From the NCBI RefSeq assembly GCF_030272615.1, contig NC_081405.1:312937735-313001734 (forward strand): a stretch of 64,000 bases of DNA, written 5' to 3'. Both the position numbers and the translations under genes were made by a program. The first letter of the stretch is position 1. Every line of letters starts with the position of its first letter. Positions 11,701-21,428 of this stretch are shown piece after piece. The notes under the pieces were generated by a model. It saw only the letters and a list, made by a program, of their open reading frames with translations. It was not told the DNA's origin and did not search any database. The stretch comes from Cryptomeria japonica (taxonomy: Eukaryota > Streptophyta > Pinopsida > Cupressales > Cupressaceae).

Positions 11701-12833
11701 GTTTTCATTGAACAACCTAAAGGATTTGTTGAAGGAGAAAATAATGATCAGGTATGTAAATTGAACAAATCTTTATATGGTCTAAAACAAGCACCTAGAG
11801 CATGGTATGAGAGATTGCACTCATATTTGATCAAAATTGGTTTTATAAGAACAAGTGAAAACAACAATATGTACATGAAGAATGATGAAAATGGAATACT
11901 AATCTCAGCCATATTTGTTGATGATATTATCTTTAGTGGAAATGACTCTCTATGCAAGAAATTTGGAAATGAAATGAGTAAAGAATTTGAGATGTCATTA
12001 ATCGGTGAGATAAAATATTCTATAGGTCTGCAGATACTGCAAATGAAAGATGAGATTTTTATTACCCAATCTAAGTATATAAAGGAAATCTTGAAGAAAT
12101 TTGGAATGGAGGATTCAAAACCAGTAAGTACTCCTATGACTACCAACTGTAAACTATCAAAGAATGATGAATCTACATCATTTGATGAGACACTTTACCA
12201 ATCTATGATTGGAAGTTGCAATATGTTGTTCACAACAGGCCATATATAGCACATGCAGTAGGTATTGTTGCAAGATTTTCTGCAGATCCTAAGGAAACAC
12301 ACATGACGACAATCAAAAGAATTTTTAGATACTTAAAAGGCACTGAAGATTATGATTTAGTATATCAGAAAGGAAATGAGTTTGATTTAAAAGTTTATAC
12401 TGATGCTGATTGGGTAGGCAAAATTGATGATAGGAAAAGCACAAGTGTAGGAGCTTTCTTTTTAGGAGAAAGACTAGTGAGTTGGCTTAGCAAGAAACAA
12501 GGATGTGTTTCTCAGTCAACAATAGAAGCTGAATATGTTACTGTAGCACTGAATTGCACCAATATAGCATGGATCAAACAACTATTGGAAGGCATAAATG
12601 AGCAAGTTACTGAGCTACTAACTATATTCTGTGATAACACTAGTACCATTAACATTTCAAAGAATCCTGTTATGCACTCTAACACAAAGCACATCTCTAT
12701 CAAATATCATTATCTTAGAGAAGAAGTTAAAGAGAAGAAAGTGGTGTTGGAATATGTTAGTACAAAGGAGCAAATAGCAAACATCTTCACCAAGCCACTA
12801 CCAAAGGACACTTTTGAATATCTTAGAAGTTAG
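8710..12833 (+). pseudogene. Copia-1 gag-pol polyprotein, broken
   Basis: The likely start is ATG 8710, after the PBS. Domains in order: copia gag (UBN2-like) about 8740-9330; one zinc knuckle near 9559 (CFNC..GH) whose last Cys is Tyr; protease with DSG at 9859; GAG-pre-integrase about 10215-10370; integrase core with HTDLCGP, SDRGGEF and NGIAERRN about 10415-10740; RT 11400-12150 with FVDD near 11917; RNase H 12216-12833 with TDADW, AEY and CDN. In-frame stops lie at 9481 (TAA), 10288 (TGA), 10525 (TAA) and 11170 (TAG). A single-base frameshift falls near 12215-12225 between RT and RNase H. Catalytic motifs are otherwise kept, so decay is moderate. Confidence 0.85.
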
Positions 12834-13099
12834 TTAGGGGTCCTACCCCTATCTTCCATTCACTGACCGAGTTCAGTGAAAGCATCAATTCGATGACTCT
12901 ATTGAATATCTTTTGGGAGTTGATGCTGGAGTTATACACTTGAGGATGTTTTCTAAAAGTGTACTAGAAATAATACAGAGAATATTACAAGGAACAAGAA
13001 TTGAAGACAAATGCTCTGATTGAGACTCAGTTGATACACAATAGCAGGAAATAACTTCTTACATAAACAAATTATGTTTTAGTTCTTTTTTGGCATTGT

Positions 13100-13299
13100 T
13101 GTCAAAGGGGGAGAATACCTATGAAAGGGGGAGAATACATAAGAAGAGTAGACTACATATTGGAAAGAAGACTGAGAAAATAGGAGAAGTCTAATGTATG
13201 GGGGAGAGCATTTCAGCATTTCAGAATTTCACAACAATCTGAATCCAAATCAATAAAGTCAAATCAATTGGTTTTTCCATCAATGCCAAAGAAGGAGAT
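13100..13299 (+). other. Copia-1 polypurine region
   Basis: The tract next to the 3' LTR is AAAGAAGGAGAT at 13288-13299. Two further AAAGGGGGAGAAT tracts lie upstream at about 13106 and 13125, the first inside a TTGTCAAAGGGGGAG context. Multiple purine tracts of this kind are described for Sireviruses. Confidence 0.65.
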
Positions 13300-14856
13300 T
13301 GTTCGCAATATTGCATTATAATAGACAAGAAGAAGGTTGGCATTCCAATTACAATGAGAGATTGTTGGCATTTCAATAAGGATATTGAGAAGGTTGTTGA
13401 TGACTATGGATATAACTGATTAAGGATGGTTATTGTCTTAATATTATTATTTTGTCATTGACGTCAAGAAATTGATTTTCTAATTCAGTATGATATTGCC
13501 ATATCTTAAGAAGTATGATTTGATGAGTATAAAGATGTTGATAAAAGACACAAAAAGAATATGATGAATAAGGGGATAAGTTATTCAATGGGAAACTATT
13601 ACCGAGTTAGACAATGATGAGATCATGATGATTAGATTGTTTTGATATCCTACATATGCTATTGTTTGAAAGGTTAATACTATACTATGTTACTGAGCAA
13701 AGAACCTAGTTGGTAAACCCTAAGGAACCTAGTCGGTAAACCCTAAGGTTATCGCTATCAGTTAATGAAGGCAGAACGTCTACCAAGTGAAGTTTAGTAT
13801 TTATCGAGTTACAACCGAACTATAACAGAATGCATTAAATGTTTACATGTGATATTTAATGAAGGAAGCTAATGAGCTGGAGTAGATTAAATGATTGGTA
13901 AGCCATGTATGAAGATTGTTAAAGAATCTATGGTAAAGAAAGATTGGCAGGAAGATCTATAGCTCAGATTGAACTGCAATACCCTAACACAAGTTCCAAG
14001 GTGAAAATGCAAGTTCCAAGGCAGGGTAAAATGTTTTCAGATCGAAGGATACATTGAACTTGGACAAGATTGAAGATCTAATGGCTATGATTGATCATGG
14101 GAAATGTGATCAAGGAGATTAAGTAGTTAGAAGATTGTTTATAAATAGGAAACTGTTGATAAACAATGTATGCGGGCAAGTGTATGCACAGGGATGCTAC
14201 ATAGTGATTACCGAGCACAGAATCTTGAAGACCTATTAGAATAACAAAGTATAGATGCCTAGCAGATAGACAAGATTAGTTCTATGTCTAAATTGTATTG
14301 AACAAATAGGAATCTACTTTAGCATTTTTAGATGTGAAGTTGCAGACATATTTTTATTACTGTTATTTTGAGAAGTAGCAGAAAATCTCTTAACTGAGTG
14401 GACTTAACAGTCTTATTTGTAAAATCCTCTAGTAAGGTGACATTCTTATTGAGTGTTTGAAATCCTTTAACAAGGTCACTTCTAACAAAGTGAAGATCCT
14501 AACAGATCTGAGGGAAATCCCTTAACCGGGTCACATCTAGCACTGTGTTTCTAATCTTTAATAGGATTTTCTTTTAACCTAGCATACTCTAGAAGAGTAT
14601 ATTTCTTAGTGGGTCTGAAATCCCACAGTAGTTTTTCCCTATTTGGGTTTCCATGTTAAATCTGGTGTTATGAGGTTTATATTGTTCATATGCTTTTGAG
14701 TTTGCATGTTTGACAGTTCTAGTTATATGACTGATATATATGTTATCGAGGTTGAATCTGATGTTTTTATGGATGATTAAGTTTGTATGATTCACCCCCC
14801 TCTCATCTTGTTGCCTATTGGATCTATACTAATCATATTTAGTATCAGAACTATGA
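13300..14856 (+). repeat. Copia-1 3' LTR
   Basis: Starts TGTTCGCAATATTGC and ends CAGAACTATGA, 1557 bases. Its last dinucleotide is GA where the 5' copy has CA, a single point change at the terminus. Confidence 0.85.
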
Positions 14857-14861
14857 GTATT

Positions 14862-15266
14862 ATGCCATAAAAGATGCTATCTTAGCAATTCACTATTCTC
14901 CAGATTGTTGTCTAGTATGTTATGTAGTCAGTGAGGCTCCTATTGTGATTGAGCAGTGTGCTCTAGGTTGTAAGCCTTCCTGCAAGTGCAGGTCCATCAT
15001 ATATTGTAATATTTCTTCATATGGCTAGTGAATTGATATTGTGGGTCACAAATCCCACCATGGTTTTTCCTCATTGAGGTTTTCCACATATAAATCTATG
15101 TGTTATGGTTCTCATTTATGTGTTTGGCTTATTGGTTGTATTACTTCTTTCAATTCTATTTATATTGGTATACTAGTTGGTGTATAAATGTTTTGTTAAG
15201 GTTAAAATCTGTTATTCTAGTATAACATTGATTCACCCCCCCTCTCAGTGTTATTGGTTTCCAACA
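14862..15266 (+). repeat. Element A 5' LTR, second part
   Basis: Continues the LTR after Copia-1, matching about 26711-27117 of the 3' LTR. It ends with a C-tract block (TTCACCCCCCCTCTCAG at about 15231) and TTGGTTTCCAACA. Confidence 0.8.
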
Positions 15267-15268
15267 AT

Positions 15269-15280
15269 TGGTATCAGAGC
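15269..15280 (+). other. Element A primer-binding site
   Basis: TGGTATCAGAGC, two bases after the LTR end. It is the same initiator-Met PBS as Copia-1, in the same AATTGGTATCAGAGC context. Confidence 0.85.
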
Positions 15281-15340
15281 CTTATACCTCGAAGGAAGTT
15301 TAACAACTTGAGGAAGATCCTGAAACCAAAATTATTGAAT

Positions 15341-16350
15341 ATGGCTTTACAGAAGCAGCTTGAGATGACACTTGAAGATTATGATGTTGAAATATTGAAG
15401 AACTTAAAGCTACAAGATGAGTTAAATTTTGCTAAAGAATTTATTCTTGTTGTACAAGAGAAGCTATCATCTATTCAAGCTAGGAGGAAGGAACTTTTGC
15501 AAAATTAGGATGATGAAGAGAAAAATGAACTTAAGGAATAATGTCAAAAATTGAGTTAGGAGAACATGGTTATAAAGAATGAAATGCAAGATATAACAAT
15601 GAGGATGTCTAAAGAGATTGAGGACAGAAAGAAAAAGGAATAAAATCTTTTTGTATCCCCGAAGAACAAATTTGAAGAATGTGGTAGGTTGGTTCATGAA
15701 AATGATATGTTGAGAATTGATTTGGCACAATCCCAAAACAATAATCAAGAGCTTGAGAGACAAATGATAATACTAAGAGATGATTTAACTATTGCAAGTG
15801 AGTACAACGAAAAAATTAAATGATCAGCTCAGCTCAACTTGATGAGTTACTGAAGAGACAGAGGTAGATTGGAGATTCCAATGGACTTGGATTTGAGCAA
15901 GGACAAAGTTTTGGTACTACTAATGAAGATCAAAACCATAAGGCACCAGTAAGGCAATTCAATGGTTATAAATTCAAAGGTAGATGTTTTGTTTGTAATA
16001 GATTTGGTCACATGGCTAGGCAATGTAGAAACAAAGCAAATCAGAACCCTGATTCTACTCTCGATAAATGTTCTAAATGCAATAAAATTGGTCATAAGAT
16101 AGAAGATTGCAGAATGAATGTAAAATGCTATGCTTGTGGAAAATTTGGACATATGGCTAATCAGTATAGGTCAAGCAATTTCACTGGTTTTAGCAAGGGA
16201 ATTAAGAAGAACAATGTTACATATTATGCATACAATGAAATTGGACATATTGCTAAGTTATACAAAACTAGAAATCCACCAATTGACAATGGAGGATCAA
16301 ATGAAAAAGGAAAGGAGAAGGTTAATGAAATCCAACAAGATCATACTTAG
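15341..16350 (+). pseudogene. Element A gag-like ORF with four CCHC knuckles, broken
   Basis: ATG 15341 opens a highly charged, probably coiled-coil region (to about 15830) with stops at 15506 and later. After at least one frameshift comes a block of four zinc knuckles at about 15985-16290. Knuckles 1 and 2 are complete (CFVC..GHMARQC, CSKC..GHKIEDC). Knuckle 3 ends in Tyr instead of Cys. Knuckle 4 has Tyr at all three Cys positions. The protein is expected to bind RNA and build a particle. Its relative in element B shares the coiled coil and the knuckle layout. Confidence 0.7.
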
Positions 16351-16834
16351 AGATGGGTGAGGAAGACTAAAGAGAAATCATCAGATGGGAATGTCTCGGT
16401 TACCTATCCGACAGAAGAGGCTGCTCCTGCATCAACAATGAGCTCATCTGGTAACTAAGGTAGATGCCTTAGGGGTAGGAAAAATTTCATGGAAGATGAT
16501 GCATATGCCCCTAGAGGATATTCTAGAAGATGTTCCAGATATTGGAAAGGATTATCCAACATTGATATGTTTAGAGCAAGATCTGATATCTTTCACCAGA
16601 AGTCATTAATGTCAATGGAAGATTAGGGTTTTCTCTCGATGGATAAAAGGTCGAATACACTTCATTATTATTTACCCAGCATTCAGAGTGATTTCAGAGT
16701 GATTTAGAGTGACTTAGTGCAATCAGCGGCAATTCAAAAGCATTCATATTTCTTCTTGATTAGTCACACCAGCATCTGGGAGGATTTCTTGAAATTTTTC
16801 ACCGGCAGTGATCTAAGGGTATTTTTCTTGATTC

Positions 16835-19800
16835 ATGGAAGTGGGATCATCTTTTGTTCCTATTTTCATTGCAAATCCAACTATAGTGGAGGTTAAGGAC
16901 TGCCCTAGGCCAATTTTCTAGCGGTATCGACATGTGGCTACCATGGAAGATTTGGTTGGAGCATTTTCTTGCTTCTTGGAGGGATTAGTATATGTAGAGG
17001 ATGTTGGGGATTACATTCATTATCATATAAAGGACTTAGTCACTTCATAGATCAAAGGGATGTATATGAATGAAATCATGGGAGAATCTAGTAAGATCAA
17101 ACTGACATATCAACACATCGAAGATCTAGGGTTCATAGATATTCTAGATATTTCAGAGTTAGAGGATGAAATAGTCAGATATGTACTAAGAAGAGTACAT
17201 GGGGAATTCATATGGCTGGATAGACCCTATAAAATTACTAAGGAAGCCATCTGGGCAATTATTGGCTTGTCATCAAAAGGGCAACATCCAAATAAGAAAG
17301 TATCTAACAACTTCATGAGGAAGATCATCGGAGCCACATCAAACAAAATATCAATGAAGGCGAGCACTATCACCGACACCAACATCAAGTTTGGCAACAT
17401 GGTTATAGGCTACAAGGTAACTTAGTCTAATCGACTAAATTCAGTTTCTAGTTCATGTATTTTGGTTAAATATAAGATGACGAGGGATGATATCAAGTTA
17501 GATCTTTGTGGTTGGATGCTTGAAGAATTGTTGATCAACTTAGGGAAAATTAAAGGTGAGAAGAAGGGCACCTTCCGGTATGGAAATTTGTTAGTCTTCT
17601 TAATGTTATACTTCTTGAATGATACTCCTGGTTCCAGTAGGAAGCAATGGGCTTTTGACATCTCGGTAGGAAGACAGCTAAAGCAATCAATTGCTACATT
17701 GGGAAGTCTGAGAGATGATAAGGTATGGGGTTACTTTAAAGCTTTTCAAAAATTGATGAGGTCTAGAATAAGAGTACTTAAGCATATAGTAGAGAAATAC
17801 TCTACCGATATATGCTTCATGGTTAAGAAAGATGAGACCCTCATCAAGGAAGTCAAGCCCCAGAAGATTTGGATAGCATAAATGGGCTATGAGGTAGATG
17901 CATTAACTATTGATGCACATATACAAAATTCTACGAGATGCAGAAATAGATGAGATAGAGAAGCCCTATGGAACTGCTCAAGAGAAGACTCTTGAGGTTG
18001 AAACTGAGTTCAATCGAAAGAAAAGGAAAAAAAAAGAAGGAAAGGCAAGTAAGTTTGTACAAGAGGTTTCAAAGGACATTAAGGCACTCATTGATGTTGT
18101 CTTGGAGAAAGGAATAAAGAGGAAGGATCTGGTAGTTCACATTGAACCTGTAACTATAGATTCTGAGTCTGAGGATGACACACCACTATCTTTCAAAAGG
18201 GTTGTGAGTAAGAAACCAAAGGAACCTAAAGTGGAAGAAAAGAAACAACCGGTTAGGAAGGTCACCATCAAGTTACCAGCACAAAAGAAGGCTCCTAAGA
18301 CCACATCAACAACTGCATCTAGTATTTCCAGAAGGAGGAAGAAGAGTGACATTGATTTGGCACTAGAGACTGGTAATGTTACTATTATACAACCTATGAC
18401 TTGTGCTGAAATTGTTGATAAAATTACTAAGGATGGGATACTAAAAAATGTTAAGTCTTATTATGATACATTAGAAGTTGATAAACAAAGAGAGGTAGAG
18501 GAAAAAATTCTATTATATTTGGATATCTATAAGAAAGCATTAATAGAGATAGAAAATAAAATTCCAGTAGAGTTATATAACATGTTGGATGGTAGAAGGT
18601 TATTTGCAATACAAGAAGACAAACCCATTAAGATGCAAGAAATTTTAGCTATTTGTTTTAGCATAACTCCAGATGAAATGGATAAGACAATTAAGGTTGT
18701 AGATAGGAAGGTATTCAATAGAAAACATAGAATAACTAGCCTGATGTTAGGAAGGATGAATGAGGTAATAAAAGAAACATAGAAGGCTTGGATCAAATTT
18801 TTGGGAGAACATAGAGGATTCTTTACTTCATCAGAGACCAAAACTGAGATTGTAGATACATCGGTTGGAGGGAAAGGAAAATGGATCATGGGTACTCCAC
18901 CCTCATTTTTGAAGAATATCAAGATAGTGGAAATTGAGCCACCGGTAAATGTACAGACAAATACATAGACATCAGTTAATGCTGAGAATATTCTACAAGA
19001 TACTAACATTGAGGACAATTGTCCTCTGGATACTAATGTACAAGTTGAGGATATTGTTCCTAGAGAGGAACTGGTAGTTTCACAGAGTGCACCAAGTGGT
19101 AGAGCCACCAGTGCAAGTGAGGAGGTATTAGAGGATAAATCATTTGAGAAAATAGGGGAATCTGGCAGGGAACCAATTGCTAGAACATCATTATTGATAA
19201 TTGACACTTCTCTAGTTGAAAAGAAAACCATCATAGAGATGAGTCCCACAAAACTAATGATGATGCCTACTTAGAAACTAATGAAGGAGGGAACCATAGA
19301 CAAAGGGATTATAGATCAATCCATAAATTTTTTGCACAAATTGGTCCCAGTTTGTAAGATTGAAAATGAAGAAAGTGCTTCCGGCAAGCTTAAGGCAATA
19401 ATTGAACACATATAAAAAGACTTTCAATCCTTACAATAGATCTCTAACCGGAAAGCACTTGAAAATTTCACTTTGGCTAAGAGAGATGCTTTTGATTAGA
19501 TCATTGATAGAGAGAAGAAAAAGATTGAGGAGAAGAAAATTTTGATAGAAAATTCTTTGAAACAATGTACTAATATATATAGGGTATGTTGCAATACTAA
19601 AATACTTACAACAAATGTAGATAAAAAGATAAAGGAGATACAAGAGAAAATTACTAGTATTTCTAACTCTTTTGATGGACAAATTTTGACTTTGGAGAAC
19701 CAAATTTATTCTCTTGAAAAGGAAAGAGATAAAATCATTTGGAGAGCTAGAAGTATTAGAGGTTTGGTGAGTCCAAGATTCGATTCACTCAGTGTACACA

Positions 19801-19985
19801 AGAAGGAATGCATGGATATGCTGGGAAAGCCCACACCAGAAGAAGTTAATGAGAAGGAATCTCTTGCATATTTACTGAGTGGATTTGTATCCATCTTTGG
19901 CACATTCAAAACTAGTTGGGATACTTATATGGAGTTACTTGAGAAAGCTTACCTGGAAATTTTGAAATTGGTCAAGCTCTGGTAA
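16835..19985 (+). pseudogene. Element A ORF2: long accessory protein of unknown function
   Basis: ATG 16835 leads through a frame of about 1050 codons with stops near 16918, 17048, 17423, 17879, 18780, 18967 and several between 19270 and 19500. One single-base frameshift lies near 17912-17925. An N-terminal domain (about 16835-17900) includes VHGEFIWLDRPYKITKEAIW and TFRYGNLLVFLMLYFL. A Lys/Arg-rich linker (about 18000-18360) and a conserved block YYDTLEVDKQREVEEKILLY follow. The C-terminus is acidic and coiled-coil-like (about 19480-19985). No RT, integrase or protease motif is present. The same protein is in B and partly in C, so the family kept it. The N-terminal layout recalls plant mobile-domain or putative plant transposon proteins, but that is a guess. 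Confidence 0.65.
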
Positions 19986-20239
19986 GACATTTTTGGAGGT
20001 ATTCAGTGTACAGTACTTATTCTTTCACATTCTTTTTACAAATTTTTTTGAGGGCATTGATGTCAAAGGGGCAGTAGTATACATGTGAAAAATAATGAAG
20101 AGTTGCATACATTAGGGGGAGTTATAGAGATTTTGGAGTATTGGAGTACTTTGCATATTCAACTCAAGGGGAGCAGGGCATGATGAAACAAACAGTTTAA
20201 ACCATGACCATTTTTCACATGAGTGTTGCCATAAATGCC

Positions 20240-20251
20240 AAAGGGGGAGAT
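20240..20251 (+). other. Element A polypurine tract
   Basis: AAAGGGGGAGAT just before the 3' LTR, in the context TGCCATAAATGCC. A second purine-rich tract (GTCAAAGGGGCAGTAGTA) lies about 180 bases upstream. Confidence 0.75.
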
Positions 20252-20495
20252 TGTTGGAAATTGACACTCTATTGGTTGGTTTCACTATGTTATCATTGAT
20301 GGCAACATGATTTTGGGTTCTAGCTTCATATGGTGTATTGGCAGGCACTTCACAGACACCGACACTGGCACTGACATGATAGAAGATTTATTTGGTTATC
20401 GGCAATGTAGGCCGACATGGTATAGTAAAAGTCATCGGTATTCAAGGCCAACACATCTTATATTCGGCATCGACATCTTGTTTATATATTTATTC
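20252..20495 (+). repeat. Element A 3' LTR, first part
   Basis: Starts TGTTGGAAATTGACAC and matches the A 5' LTR until 20495, where element B begins. Its last ~110 bases (from about 20385) occur again at about 26349-26455, so the LTR sequence overlaps itself across the insertion. Confidence 0.75.
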
Positions 20496-21216
20496 TGTTA
20501 GGATTCCCATAGATACAGAGAGGGGGGATGAATCAGTATCTAACCGGTGAATTGAATTTCTTAACTTAAAACATGTAGAACATATTATAATAGTGTACCA
20601 GTATGCAAGAAATAATGCAATAAATAGAATTAAGAGCATCCACATGAAAAACACACCATGACACAAGGATTTAATAAGGAATCCCGGTGTGGGAAAAACC
20701 TCGGTGGGATTTGTGACCCACAATATTCACTTATTGAATTAAAAAATGGATTATATGAATCTATTATCTTGTACTGCTTCAAAATAGCATCTATAATGCC
20801 AGATCCAGTACCGGTTTCTGCTCTGCTTCTTACATAAACCTTGAACCTATAATTCGCATAATAGGTATGCCTTAATTCACCTAAAATACAATCTTCTTCC
20901 TTCGTTACAAATGTTCTACAATGATCTCTCTTATATAAGAGTCATTTTACAATGATGCCAAGTCGGCTTACAAAGATTTTACAGTAATAAACAAAATATA
21001 ATATAACAAAAATCCCATCAGCCTCTGTGCCGGTAAGCTTCCTTTCTCTGCTGGTGCTGGTGGTCTGAGTGCCGGTGTAGAGTCTGATCTTGCTAGTGCC
21101 GGTGAACTATCTTGCCGGTGTAATGCCTTGTCAGTGCCATAGGATTGTAAGGTTGCCATCAATGACAAAACCTTCAATCACCTACAATGTCTCATTGGAG
21201 TGTGCATATGCCAACA
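20496..21216 (-). repeat. Element B 3' LTR
   Basis: On the minus strand it runs from TGTTGGCATATGCACAC to ATGGGAATCCTAACA, 721 bases. Near its end is the C-tract block also seen in A and Copia-1 (here GAGAGGGGGGATGAATCAG on the plus strand at about 20517). A TATATAAG word lies at 20931-20938 on the minus strand. CACCGGCAC words recur in its first 200 bases. Confidence 0.75.
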
Positions 21217-21230
21217 ATCTCCCCCTTTGG
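21217..21230 (-). other. Element B polypurine tract
   Basis: CCAAAGGGGGAGAT on the minus strand, next to the LTR, preceded by TGCCATCAATG as in A. A second copy, GCCAAAGGGGGAGTAGTAG, lies about 145 bases further into the element (about 21360-21378). Confidence 0.75.
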
Positions 21231-21428
21231 CATTGATGGCAACACTCATGAGAAAATTCAAAAGTGTATCCAAAACTTGTAATCCAAAAATGTGTTACCA
21301 AAAATATAAGAGCTCCCCCTGAGTAGATAAGTCTTCTGTCGGTTATTTTCTCATACTACTACTCCCCCTTTGGCATCAATGACAAAGGTTGTCAAGGTGT
21401 TAATAGAGTTGTAATCTCAACCTTGTAA

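Larger units (their letters stand above)
7086..14856 (+). mobile_element. Copia-1: Sirevirus-like Ty1/copia retrotransposon nested in element A
   Basis: Complete structure: 1.56-kb LTRs, an initiator-Met-type primer-binding site, gag-pol in copia order (gag, protease, integrase, RT, RNase H), a polypurine tract, and a GTATT duplication. Long LTRs plus several AAAGGGGGAGA-like purine tracts before the 3' LTR are typical of the Sirevirus (Maximus/SIRE) lineage; the lineage call is inference. By eye the two LTRs differ at about 5% of the first 200 positions, so it is not recent. The reading frame has four in-frame stops and one frameshift. Confidence 0.85.

Noticed and set aside
11748-12146. 132-codon minus-strand ORF
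   Set aside because: Shadow of the Copia-1 RT frame on the other strand.
18527-19249. 240-codon minus-strand ORF
   Set aside because: Shadow of element A ORF2; Ser/Leu-rich composition is that of an antisense frame, and the sense frame aligns with element B.
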